In this document: one piece after another, positions 1 to 5,591 of the stretch | Layout: every line of letters starts with the position of its first letter | Numbering within the stretch: the first letter of the stretch is position 1 | Assembly (NCBI GenBank): GCA_007122045.1 | Contig: SKJM01000739.1 | Span: 1-5,686 of the forward strand | DNA: 5,686 nucleotides | Origin: Planctomycetales bacterium | GTDB taxonomy: Bacteria > Planctomycetota > Planctomycetia > Pirellulales > Thermoguttaceae | Direction of reading: 5' to 3' | Notes under the pieces: generated by a model | Told to the model about the DNA's origin: nothing | Database searches by the model: none | Seen by the model: only the letters and a program-made list of their open reading frames with translations | Position numbers and translations under genes: made by a program

Positions 1-747
1 ACCGCCGCGCGCCGCATCCAGAAGTACGACCTCATCGCCCTGCCGGTGGTCGATGCCAACGGCGTGCTCGTGGGCATTATCACCCACGACGACGCGCTCG
101 ACATCATCACCCAGGAACAGACCGAGGACATGGAAAAGCTCATGGCCATCGCCGGTGCGCACGAGGCGGGCGTGTACCTGAGGACGCCCGCCTGGGAGCA
201 TTTCCGCAACCGGGGTTACTGGGTGGTGGGCCTGGCCGTGCTGGGCATCTTCTCCGGCGTGGTCATTCACAGCTTCGAGGACGCGCTCGCCCAATTGATG
301 ATCCTGGCCCTCTACATGCCCATGCTGGCCGATACCGGCGGCAACACCGGCAGCCAGGCGGCCACGGTGGTGGTGCGGGCCCTGGCCCTGGGCGAAGTCA
401 CGCCCCGGCATGTGCTGCGCGTGTTGGGGAAGGAATTCCAGGTGGCACTGCTGATGGGCCTGGTGCTCGGGCTGCTGACCTTCGGCAAGGTGCTGTTTCT
501 GACGCACTGGTTCGGCGTCGACACGGCCGGCTTCACCGTGACCGCCGTCGGCGCCTGCATCGGCGTGGCGCTGGGCGTGCAGGTGCTTTCGGCCACGCTG
601 ATCGGCGCCTTGCTTCCGCTCGGCGCCGCCCGGATGAACTGGGACCCCGCGCTGGTGGCCAGCCCGGCGCTGACGACCGCCGTCGACATCACCGGCCTGC
701 TGATCTACTTCACCACCGCCCGCATGCTGTTGGGGGTAGGGGCGTGA
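1..747 (+). CDS. mgtE: Magnesium transporter MgtE, 3' part (C-terminal CBS end plus membrane domain)
   Basis: The gene is cut at its 5' end by the window: the frame is open from base 1, giving 248 codons to a TGA. MgtE is a homodimeric inner-membrane Mg2+ channel gated by cytoplasmic N and CBS domains. Visible residues 1-40 are the end of a CBS domain (LPVVDANGVLVGIITHDDAL), followed by a connecting helix. Five hydrophobic segments follow, at roughly residues 72-92, 97-125, 146-166, 177-207 and 215-245, matching the five-helix MgtE membrane domain. The family signature GGNTGSQAATVVVRALALGE starts at residue 113. The Asp in TTAVDITGLLIYF (residue 229) corresponds to the pore Asp that binds Mg2+ in characterised MgtE. 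The GTG at 46 is not the true start, because it lies inside the CBS strand. No frameshift or odd composition is seen. Regulation in this family is by Mg2+ binding to the missing N-terminal half, so it cannot be judged here. Confidence 0.95.
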   Translation, partial: TAARRIQKYDLIALPVVDANGVLVGIITHDDALDIITQEQTEDMEKLMAIAGAHEAGVYLRTPAWEHFRNRGYWVVGLAVLGIFSGVVIHSFEDALAQLMILALYMPMLADTGGNTGSQAATVVVRALALGEVTPRHVLRVLGKEFQVALLMGLVLGLLTFGKVLFLTHWFGVDTAGFTVTAVGACIGVALGVQVLSATLIGALLPLGAARMNWDPALVASPALTTAVDITGLLIYFTTARMLLGVGA

Positions 748-786
748 GGCGAACCGCCGCGGGTGGCGTTGCCCGTTTCCGCCGGC

Positions 787-792
787 TACAAT
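787..792 (+). promoter_or_regulatory. Possible -10 box (TACAAT) upstream of the DUF4058 gene
   Basis: TACAAT matches TATAAT at five of six positions and lies 56 nt before the ATG at 849, in the 101-bp gap after mgtE. No good -35 hexamer lies 16-18 nt upstream: TTGCCC at 769-774 is only 12 nt away, which is too close. A promoter here would give a leader of about 50 nt. The call rests on one hexamer and is weak. Read-through from mgtE is the alternative. Confidence 0.3.
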
Positions 793-848
793 GAACGGGG
801 CAGCGAGGCAGCCTGCCAGCCGCGGCCCTTGCAATCGGAGCGACGTCC

Positions 849-1637
849 ATGGAAAGCCCCTTTCCCGGCATGGATCCCTACCTGGAGCCGTATTGGCCCG
901 AGGTGCAGCGGCGCCTGGTCATTTACACCGGCGATACGCTGCAATTCCAACTGCCGGAATCGTTGCGGGTACGGGTGCAGCAGCGTGTGTTTGTCGAGTC
1001 GGACGACCCGGAGTACCGTGCCATCTACCCCGACGTTCACGTAGTCGAGCGAGAAGAGCCACCCGGTGCTCCCGCACCCGCGGAAGGCGGCGTTGCCGTC
1101 GACGTACCCCTGCGGGTTCACCTCGACAACGAACCGCTCACGCAGGGCTACGTGGAAATTGTCGACGCCGCGTCGGGCAGTCGCGTCGTTACGGTCATCG
1201 AGTTCCTCAGCCCGTCCAACAAGGCGCCCGGCGAAGGCCAGGACCTGTATCGGCAGAAGCAGCGGGAAGTGCGGGCGGCGGGGGCGAATCTGGTCGAAGT
1301 GGACCTGACGCGGACCGGCCGCCGCATCCTCTTGCTGCCCCCCGAAAGAATCCCGCCTTCCCACCGCACGACGTATCAGGCCTGCGTATTCCGGGCAGCG
1401 AAACCGAATATCGTCGAACTCTATGCGATGCCGCTCGGCCGGCGCCTGCCCACCCTTGCCATCCCCTTGCGCGAAGGCGATGCGGACGTACCGCTCGACT
1501 TGCAGGCGATCGTCGACCGCTGCTACCGGAACGGGCGCTACGACGACCTGAACTACGCCGCCGAGCCGCAGCCGCCCCTGAGCCCGAACGATGCCCCGTG
1601 GGCCGACGGCCTGTTGCGGTCCAAGGGGCTGCGCTAA
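849..1637 (+). CDS. DUF4058 family protein, function unknown
   Basis: This 262-residue protein has the complete DUF4058 pattern. It opens with SPFPGMDPYLE (3-13) and has LPESLRVRVQQRVFVE (35-50), YPDVHVVE (60-67), VIEFLSPSNK (116-125), LVEVDLTRTGRR (148-159), and a C-terminal part with CYRNGRYDDLNY and a WADGLLRSKGLR end. Length fits the family as I know it. No signal peptide or membrane segment is seen, so it is probably cytoplasmic. The start is well supported: GGAG at 837-840 lies 8 nt before the ATG. A low-complexity Pro/Ala/Glu stretch (71-80) probably forms a loop. The function is not established. The spacing PD...(I/V)E-x-LSPsN...Y-x-x-K resembles Uma2/DUF820 proteins of the PD-(D/E)XK nuclease-like fold; that is my inference, not a known activity. 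It lies downstream of mgtE and convergent with the SDR gene, and neither neighbour suggests a role. Confidence 0.93.
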   Translation: MESPFPGMDPYLEPYWPEVQRRLVIYTGDTLQFQLPESLRVRVQQRVFVESDDPEYRAIYPDVHVVEREEPPGAPAPAEGGVAVDVPLRVHLDNEPLTQGYVEIVDAASGSRVVTVIEFLSPSNKAPGEGQDLYRQKQREVRAAGANLVEVDLTRTGRRILLLPPERIPPSHRTTYQACVFRAAKPNIVELYAMPLGRRLPTLAIPLREGDADVPLDLQAIVDRCYRNGRYDDLNYAAEPQPPLSPNDAPWADGLLRSKGLR

Positions 1638-1651
1638 GGCGCTAAAGCGCC
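1638..1651 (+). repeat. Short hairpin immediately after the DUF4058 stop, within a tandem 8-mer
   Basis: GGCGC (1638-1642), loop TAAA, GCGCC (1647-1651) form a perfect 5-bp GC stem directly after the TAA stop. The stop sits in a tandem 8-mer: GCGCTAAG (1631-1638) followed by GCGCTAAA (1639-1646). No T-run follows, so it is not a canonical intrinsic terminator. It may slow polymerase or protect the mRNA 3' end. Confidence 0.4.
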
Positions 1652-1675
1652 ATGCCCCAATCACATGACCGGATT

Positions 1676-1731
1676 GTAGGATGGACATCCTTGTCCGTCG
1701 CCGTTTTGACGGGCTGGAAAGCCCTTCCTAC
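1676..1731. repeat. 56-nt nested inverted repeat with cloverleaf-like folding, in a convergent intergenic gap
   Basis: The outer arms GTAGGA (1676-1681) and TCCTAC (1726-1731) pair perfectly. Inside lie two symmetric 14-nt hairpins: GGACA-TCCT-TGTCC (1683-1696) and GGGCT-GGAA-AGCCC (1711-1724). Between them GTC (1697-1699) pairs with GAC (1708-1710) across an 8-nt loop. The whole can instead form one long imperfect stem, with 17 of 24 positions complementary. It lies between the ends of the convergent DUF4058 and SDR genes, where a bidirectional transcription barrier would fit. There is no terminal U-tract on either strand. The look is that of a dispersed palindromic (REP-like) element, but copy number cannot be seen here. 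Confidence 0.6.
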
Positions 1732-1766
1732 TCGGAGAATCGGACAAGTTGTTTTGGCACAGATTC

Positions 1767-2489
1767 CTAAAGCGTCTGCTCCATCGGCAGCATGAGCAGG
1801 CGGGGGATGACCACGTGGTCGGGCTGTTCGAGCATGAATTGGACGGCCCGGGCGATGTCGTCGGGCTGCACCGGGCGGCGCATGGCCTTCAACGGTACTT
1901 TCTGCTCGTCCGTCCAGTGGCTTTGCAACTCGGTGGCCGTGTAGCCCGGCTCGATCACCATCACGCGCACACCGGTGCCGGCCAGTTCCATGCGAAGCGA
2001 TTCCGACATGGCCTCGATGGCGTACTTCGTGCCGGCGTACACGGCCACGCCGGGCCGCACTTTCAGCCCCAGGATGCTCGACGTGGTGATCAGGTCGCCG
2101 CGCCCCTGCGGCTTGAACACCCGCAATGCCGCATAGGCCAGCCGCACCGCGGCTTCGCAATTCACCCGGATCATCGTGGTCATGGCCGCGTCGTCGATCT
2201 CGTCGACCGTGCCGATGTTCATGATGCCGGCGTTGCTGAACACGAAATCGAGCCGGCCGAACCGGCCGACGGCCGCGTCGATGAGCTGCTGGGGGAGCGC
2301 GGGATCGGCGATGTCGCCGGCCACGGCCACGCCCTCCGCGCTCAATTCGCCCAGCAATTGGTCGAGGATTTCCCGGCGCCGAGCGGTGACGACGAGCTTG
2401 GCGCCCGCCTCGCTGAGCCGCCGAGCCGCCGCCCAGCCGATCCCGCTGGAAGCGCCGGTGATGATGCCTACAGAGTCGCGCAATTCCAT
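1767..2489 (-). CDS. Short-chain dehydrogenase/reductase (classical SDR)
   Basis: This is a 240-residue NAD(P)-dependent oxidoreductase with a complete classical SDR motif set. The cofactor motif TGASSGIG is at 11-18, ARRRE at 36-40, D59 is in GDIAD, NAG is at 86-88, and the catalytic tetrad is N110, S138, Y151 and K155 (YAGTK). PG at 181-182 follows the nicotinamide-side strand. Basic residues after the second beta strand (R37-R39) suggest a preference for NADP(H); this is inference. The substrate cannot be read from sequence. The C-terminus is short with no membrane segment, so it is cytosolic. The start is firm: GGAGG (2500-2496 on the minus strand) lies 6 nt before the ATG. It is divergent from the peroxiredoxin gene and convergent with DUF4058, so it is probably monocistronic. 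All catalytic residues are intact. Confidence 0.96.
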   Translation of the reverse strand: MELRDSVGIITGASSGIGWAAARRLSEAGAKLVVTARRREILDQLLGELSAEGVAVAGDIADPALPQQLIDAAVGRFGRLDFVFSNAGIMNIGTVDEIDDAAMTTMIRVNCEAAVRLAYAALRVFKPQGRGDLITTSSILGLKVRPGVAVYAGTKYAIEAMSESLRMELAGTGVRVMVIEPGYTATELQSHWTDEQKVPLKAMRRPVQPDDIARAVQFMLEQPDHVVIPRLLMLPMEQTL

Positions 2490-2529
2490 GGTGAACCTCC
2501 GTGAAGGGTTTACAAACTACAAGCGACGG

Positions 2530-2540
2530 GTTAGTCTAAC
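2530..2540. promoter_or_regulatory. Operator-like palindrome GTTAGTCTAAC upstream of the SDR gene
   Basis: Two perfect 5-bp arms are separated by one T. They lie 41-51 bp from the SDR start codon and overlap the only -10-like hexamer on that strand. This placement suits a repressor site or a promoter core. A short palindrome can also occur by chance, so the call is tentative. Confidence 0.3.
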
Positions 2541-2573
2541 GGACGTGATGGCGCACGTGAACCCCGGGCCGAA

Positions 2574-2653
2574 GAGGACAGTCCCATTTTCGCGGCCGGA
2601 TGGCATTTCCCACGAGGAATACCTTTTCCGCCATGGAAACCGGGAGAGTCCCC
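2574..2653. repeat. Degenerate REP/BIME-like inverted pair
   Basis: The left arm at 2574-2592 contains GGACAGTCCCATTTTCG. The right arm at 2635-2653 contains GGAAACCGGGAGAGTCCCC. Aligned as inverted repeats they match at 13 of 19 positions. Each arm is also internally palindromic: GGAC-A-GTCC on the left and GGGA-GAG-TCCC on the right. Two small hairpins facing each other across about 40 bp is the usual build of a bacterial interspersed REP pair. It ends 22 bp before the peroxiredoxin ATG, so it would be in the leader or promoter of that gene. Only one copy is visible, so family membership is inferred. Confidence 0.45.
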
Positions 2654-2675
2654 CGCGAACAGTTACGAGGAGACC

Positions 2676-3140
2676 ATGGCTGCGATGACCCCAGGCGACC
2701 CCGCGCCCGAATTCTCGATGACGGCGCACACCGGCGAGCCGATCCGCCTGAGCGACTACCGCGGCGAGAAGGTCGTTGTGCTCTTCTTCTACCCCCGCGA
2801 CGGCACTCCCGTGTGCACCAAGGAAGCGTGCGCCTTCCGCGACGCCTACGAGCAGTTCACCGAGGCCGGGGCCCAGGTGATCGGCGTCAGCAGCAGCGGC
2901 GAGCCGAGCCACCGCGCCTTCGCCGCCCGGCACGGCCTGCCGTTCCCGCTCATCAGCGATCCGGGCGGCTCGTTGCGGAAGGCGTTCGGCGTGCCGAAGA
3001 CGCTCGGGTTCCTTCCCGGGCGAGTGACCTACGTGATCGACAAGGAGGGAATTGTGCGCATGGCCTTCAGCGCCGCCATGACCGCCGACCGCCACGTGAC
3101 CGAAGCCCTCGAGGTGGTCCGGCAATTGGGAAACACCTGA
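2676..3140 (+). CDS. bcp: Peroxiredoxin, BCP/PrxQ type (thiol-dependent peroxidase)
   Basis: This 154-residue cytosolic antioxidant enzyme reduces H2O2 and organic hydroperoxides using thioredoxin-like donors. Its thioredoxin fold opens with PGDPAPEF (6-13). The active site YPRDGTPVCTKEAC (39-52) gives the PxxxTxxC motif (P40, T44), the peroxidatic Cys C47, and a resolving Cys C52 five residues later, which marks atypical 2-Cys PrxQ enzymes. The active-site Arg is R116 in GRVTYVID. Length is normal for the family. The ATG at 2676 is preceded by GAGGAG (2667-2672). Spacing is 5 nt if GAGG pairs with the rRNA and only 3 if GGAG does, so the second ATG at 2685 (MTPGDPAPEF) is a reasonable alternative start. 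It is divergent from the SDR gene. The methyltransferase gene follows after 44 bp, separated by a heptanucleotide repeat that includes this gene's stop codon. Confidence 0.95.
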   Translation: MAAMTPGDPAPEFSMTAHTGEPIRLSDYRGEKVVVLFFYPRDGTPVCTKEACAFRDAYEQFTEAGAQVIGVSSSGEPSHRAFAARHGLPFPLISDPGGSLRKAFGVPKTLGFLPGRVTYVIDKEGIVRMAFSAAMTADRHVTEALEVVRQLGNT

Positions 3141-3180
3141 AATCTGAAATCTGACCCCTGCCCCCTGACCCCTGACACCT
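3134..3180 (+). repeat. Degenerate heptanucleotide tandem repeat (xxxCTGA)
   Basis: Successive units are CACCTGA (3134-3140), AATCTGA (3141-3147), AATCTGA (3148-3154), CCCCTG (3155-3160), CCCCCTGA (3161-3168), CCCCTGA (3169-3175) and a partial CACCT (3176-3180). The first unit carries the TGA stop of the peroxiredoxin. The unit at 3169-3175 supplies an in-frame TGA four codons before the methyltransferase ATG. The array fills the gap where a Shine-Dalgarno sequence for the methyltransferase would be expected, and none is present. One unit is a base short and one a base long, as expected of slippage-derived arrays. Confidence 0.65.
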
Positions 3181-3184
3181 CTTC

Positions 3185-3931
3185 ATGCCCGAATCTCCCT
3201 TTTCCAATCTTTCCGAAGTGTACGACGCCCTGGTCGACTGGCCCAAGCGGCTGGCCCGGGAAGAGCCGTTCTACCGCCGCGTGTTCGAGCGAATCGGCGT
3301 GCAGAGCGTGCTCGACGCGGCGTGTGGGAGCGGGCGGCACGCGGCGATGTTTCACGGTTGGGGGCTGCGGGTCGAAGCGGCCGACCTGAGCGGGGAAATG
3401 ATCGAGCTGGCCCGCCGACGCTTCGGCAACCCCCCCAGCCTGCGCTGGGTGGTGCGCGGGTTCGACCGGCCGGTTCCGTCCGCCCCGTTCGACGCGGCCG
3501 TTTGCGTGGGCAATTCGCTCGCCCTGGCGCCGGATCGGAGAACGGCCGCCGAGGCCGTGCGGCAGTTGCTCGCCGCGGTCCGCCCCGGCGGCGCCGCCCT
3601 CGTCCACCTGCTCAACTTGTGGCGACTGCCGGATGGGCCTTGTGTGTGGCAGACCATCAAGCGGGCGGCGGTGGCCGGGTGCGAACTGCTGCTGGTCAAG
3701 GGTGTCCATCGGTGCGGCTCCGGCGGATTTGTCGATCTGGTCGTCGTTCCGGCCGCTGCCGATACCCCGCCGCACACCGAGTCGGTCCCGCTGCTGGGAA
3801 TCGAAGCCGCCGAGCTGGAGCAGATGGCCCGCGACGCCGGCGCCGAAACCGTCCGGCTTTACGGCGACTACCAGCACGCGCCGTACGACCGCGCGCGAAG
3901 TTGCGACCTCATCATGCTGGCGATAAAATGA
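3185..3931 (+). CDS. Class I SAM-dependent methyltransferase, substrate unknown
   Basis: This 248-residue protein has a Rossmann-type methyltransferase core. Motif I is VLDAACGSGRHA (42-53). An acidic residue, D67 in VEAADLS, ends the second strand and would contact the SAM ribose. GFDRPVPSAPFDAAVCVGNSLAL (92-114) holds the motif II/IV region, and RPGGAALVHLLNLWRLP follows as the next conserved strand and loop. The first 40 residues (YDALVDWPKRLAREEPFYRRVFE) form a helical cap typical of small-molecule methyltransferases of this class. The C-terminal half looks like a substrate-covering beta insertion; no signature there identifies the substrate. There is no signal peptide, so it is cytosolic. 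The ATG at 3185 is the only sensible start: an in-frame TGA lies at 3173-3175, and the next Met (55) is inside motif I. It has no recognisable ribosome binding site. Its TGA overlaps a -10-like TAAAAT. Confidence 0.88.
   Translation: MPESPFSNLSEVYDALVDWPKRLAREEPFYRRVFERIGVQSVLDAACGSGRHAAMFHGWGLRVEAADLSGEMIELARRRFGNPPSLRWVVRGFDRPVPSAPFDAAVCVGNSLALAPDRRTAAEAVRQLLAAVRPGGAALVHLLNLWRLPDGPCVWQTIKRAAVAGCELLLVKGVHRCGSGGFVDLVVVPAAADTPPHTESVPLLGIEAAELEQMARDAGAETVRLYGDYQHAPYDRARSCDLIMLAIK
3924..3929 (+). promoter_or_regulatory. Possible -10 box (TAAAAT) overlapping the methyltransferase stop
   Basis: TAAAAT matches TATAAT at five of six positions and ends 51 nt before the beta-propeller start at 3981. 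That is close to the 56-nt gap of the TACAAT box before the DUF4058 gene. No clear -35 was found. It could give the exported protein its own promoter. The short intergenic distance also permits co-transcription with the methyltransferase. Confidence 0.28.
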
Positions 3932-3980
3932 GGCCCGTGTCGTGCGACCGTGCGCCCACCAACCCACCGGAGCCCCAACC

Positions 3981-5306
3981 ATGCGCATCCCACCGGTTCT
4001 TTTCCTCCCGCTGCTCTTGCTGCTTTCCGCCCCGGCCTTCGCCGCCGATTGGCCCCAATGGATGGGGCCCGACCGCGACTCGGTATGGCGGGAAGAGGGC
4101 ATCTTGGACCGATTTCCCGAGGAAGGACTGACCGTCGAGTGGCGCGTGCCGGTGGCCTACGGATACGCGGGGCCCGCCGTGGCCGATGGGCGGGTCTTCT
4201 TGATGGATTACGTGGTGGAGGCCGGCGAGATTCGCAACAACACCGGTGCCCGCGATGAACTCGAAGGGACCGAGCGCGTCCTGTGCTTCGACGCCGAATC
4301 CGGCGAACTGCTTTGGAAGCACGAGTACGCGAGGCCGTACCGCGTTTCCTTCGGCGGGGGGCCGCGGTGCACCCCCACCGTCGACGGCGACCGCGTGTAC
4401 GCCCTCGGCGCCGAGGGAAACCTCTGGTGTCTCGACGCGCGAACCGGCCGCGTGGTATGGAGCCGAGACTTCGTGCGCGAGTACGGCGCCCGGACCCCGT
4501 TGTGGGGTGTTTCGGCCCATCCGCTGGTCGACGGCGACAAGGTATTCTGCGTCGTCGGCGGCGAAGGCAGCGTGGCCGTGGCCTTCGACAAGCATACCGG
4601 CCGCGAACTCTGGCGGTCCCTTTCGGCCAACCAGCAGGGCTACTGCCCCCCCACAATGATTGAACATGCGGGCATGAGGCAACTGGTCATCTGGCACGGC
4701 GAGGCCATCAATGGGCTGAATCTCGAGTCGGGCGAAGTCTATTGGTCGGTGCCCCTGAGGCCCAGTCACGGCATGGCTATCGCCGCGCCACGCAAGCTGG
4801 GGCCCTACTTGTTTGCCTCGGGTTACGGCCGGGTTGGGGTGCTGCTGAAACTGTCGGACACCCGGCCCGCGGTCGACATCGTCTGGCGCGGCGAGCCGAG
4901 CAACGCGGTGTACTCGTCGAACGTCACCCCCTTCCTGCTGGAGGGGACCATCTACGGTTGCGACATCGACACGGGCACCCTCATGGCCGTGCGCATGGCC
5001 GACGGCGAGCGCCTATGGCAAACCGTCACCCCGACGATGGGCGACGGCCGCCGCGGCCGCTACGGCACGGCGTTCATCGTGCGGCACGAGGACCGCTACT
5101 TCCTGTTCAGCGAGACAGGCGAGTTGATCCTCGCCCGGCTGTCGCCCGAAGGTTACGAGGAACTCGACCGCACGGCGGTGCTCGAGCCGACCAACGACGT
5201 GTTCCAGCGCCGCGTGTTGTGGAGCCACCCGGCATTCGCCGATCGCAGCATCTTCGCCCGCAACGACCGGGAACTGGTCCGCATGAGCCTGGCGGCCGAG
5301 GAATGA
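3981..5306 (+). CDS. Exported PQQ-like beta-propeller repeat protein
   Basis: This is a 441-residue secreted or periplasmic protein. Residues 1-21 are a signal peptide (MRI, Leu-rich core, SAPAFA) with likely cleavage before ADWPQWMGP. The mature DWPQWxGP start is characteristic of planctomycete PQQ_2-type propellers. Blade repeats of the form xDxxTGxxxW are seen around DAESGELLW (104-112), DARTGRVVW (152-160), DKHTGRELW (203-211), NLESGEVYW (247-255) and DIDTG...GERLW (330-346), alternating with [14 protein letters not shown] strands. No quinoprotein dehydrogenase catalytic residues or haem CxxCH motif were seen, so it is more likely a binding or scaffold propeller than an enzyme; that is inference. 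I chose the ATG at 3981 over the in-frame ATG at 3942. GGAG at 3969-3972 sits 8 nt before it, and the signal peptide begins there, whereas the longer form adds 13 residues of unlikely sequence. Upstream is the methyltransferase, 49 bp away. Confidence 0.93.
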   Translation: MRIPPVLFLPLLLLLSAPAFAADWPQWMGPDRDSVWREEGILDRFPEEGLTVEWRVPVAYGYAGPAVADGRVFLMDYVVEAGEIRNNTGARDELEGTERVLCFDAESGELLWKHEYARPYRVSFGGGPRCTPTVDGDRVYALGAEGNLWCLDARTGRVVWSRDFVREYGARTPLWGVSAHPLVDGDKVFCVVGGEGSVAVAFDKHTGRELWRSLSANQQGYCPPTMIEHAGMRQLVIWHGEAINGLNLESGEVYWSVPLRPSHGMAIAAPRKLGPYLFASGYGRVGVLLKLSDTRPAVDIVWRGEPSNAVYSSNVTPFLLEGTIYGCDIDTGTLMAVRMADGERLWQTVTPTMGDGRRGRYGTAFIVRHEDRYFLFSETGELILARLSPEGYEELDRTAVLEPTNDVFQRRVLWSHPAFADRSIFARNDRELVRMSLAAEE

Positions 5307-5396
5307 TATTCTCGGGGGGCCACTTCCCAAATCGTCGCCAAAGCGGTACGCTGTTAAGGAACTCAGGCGTAGCGGCCCCATCAGGCATTTTCGCAC

Positions 5397-5470
5397 GTCC
5401 CCGTAGCTCAATTGGATAGAGCGTCGGCCTCCGGAGCCGAAGGTTACAGGTTCGAATCCTGTCGGGGATA
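5397..5470 (+). tRNA. tRNA-Arg (anticodon CCG)
   Basis: The full cloverleaf is visible over 74 nt. The acceptor is GTCCCCG (5397-5403) with CGGGGAT (5463-5469), including one G-T pair at the end. The D-stem is GCTC/GAGC. The anticodon stem is TCGGC/GCCGA (5424-5428/5436-5440), and the loop CTCCGGA puts anticodon CCG at 5431-5433. The T-arm is ACAGG-TTCGAAT-CCTGT (5446-5462). The discriminator is A5470 and the CCA tail is not encoded. It reads codon CGG, which is common in such GC-rich genomes. No convincing promoter was found in the 90 bp between the beta-propeller stop and the tRNA. An integrase gene begins 121 bp downstream, making this tRNA a likely attachment site. Confidence 0.97.
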
Positions 5471-5489
5471 CTTGACGTAAGTTCTTTCC

Positions 5490-5505
5490 AGATAAGCGCT
5501 TATCT
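5490..5505. repeat. Perfect 16-bp palindrome just downstream of the tRNA
   Basis: AGATAAGCGCTTATCT is its own reverse complement and starts 20 bp after the tRNA 3' end. Flanking CC (5488-5489) and GG (5508-5509) extend the pairing if two bases bulge. With a GCGC loop it forms a 6-bp hairpin without a T-run. It could be a protein-binding site, for example for recombinase or a repressor, or an RNA processing signal for the tRNA 3' trailer. Confidence 0.6.
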
Positions 5506-5528
5506 CTGGCCAGTCGTTGGAGAAGCGT

Positions 5529-5540
5529 GGCTTTGAAGCC
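5529..5540. repeat. Short inverted repeat GGCTT-TG-AAGCC
   Basis: Perfect 5-bp arms (5529-5533 and 5536-5540) are separated by 2 nt; as RNA it forms 4 bp with a TTGA loop. It is the middle of three inverted repeats packed between the tRNA and the integrase gene. Confidence 0.4.
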
Positions 5541-5544
5541 GTGG

Positions 5545-5569
5545 AAAAGTGGTAGGACTACCACTTTTT
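5545..5569 (+). terminator. Perfect 11-bp inverted repeat with T-run: probable intrinsic terminator before the integrase
   Basis: AAAAGTGGTAG (5545-5555) and CTACCACTTTT (5558-5568) are exact reverse complements separated by GA, and a fifth T follows at 5569. As RNA the GTGGTAG/CTACCAC stem is followed by five U, a fair Rho-independent terminator. The A-run on the other side makes it bidirectional. It would end tRNA transcripts and insulate the integrase, whose ATG is 23 bp further on. Because it sits in a putative recombination region, a role as a recombinase binding site is the alternative. Confidence 0.5.
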
Positions 5570-5591
5570 CGGCGGGGCAAGGAGTCATGTA

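Larger units (their letters stand above)
2490..2675. promoter_or_regulatory. Divergent intergenic control region between the SDR and peroxiredoxin genes
   Basis: The 186 bp between the two divergent starts must carry promoters for both genes unless one is read from elsewhere. On the SDR side the palindrome GTTAG-T-CTAAC (2530-2540) contains, on the minus strand, TAGACT (2538-2533), a four-of-six match to a -10 box placed 43 nt before the SDR start. It could be an operator overlapping a promoter. On the peroxiredoxin side no convincing -10/-35 pair is seen; a REP-like inverted pair (2574-2653) occupies most of that half. No peroxide-regulator box was recognised. Confidence 0.4.

Noticed and set aside
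46..48. GTG as the start of the mgtE reading frame
   Set aside because: The frame is open back to base 1 and encodes a continuous CBS-domain strand across this codon, so the gene starts outside the window.
786..1688. A 300-codon minus-strand ORF opposite DUF4058
   Set aside because: It is a GC-rich antisense shadow with no recognisable domain. The plus-strand gene has family motifs and a ribosome binding site.
2676..3140. TPVC instead of the common TPGC at the peroxidatic cysteine as an unusual active site
   Set aside because: The TPVCTKEAC variant occurs in ordinary PrxQ-type enzymes as I know them. Both cysteines and the active-site Arg are present.
3942..3980. Upstream in-frame ATG for the beta-propeller protein
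   Set aside because: It would put 13 polar residues ahead of a clean signal peptide. The ATG at 3981 has a well-spaced GGAG.
3029..4102. A 357-codon minus-strand ORF opposite the methyltransferase
   Set aside because: It spans two convincing plus-strand genes and the heptad repeat, and shows only Arg/Gly/Pro-rich low-complexity sequence typical of antisense frames at high GC.
5472..5505. TTGACG (5472-5477) as the -35 of an integrase promoter with TTATCT (5500-5505) as -10
   Set aside because: The spacing is 22 nt, too long for a sigma-70-type promoter, and a probable terminator lies between it and the integrase start.
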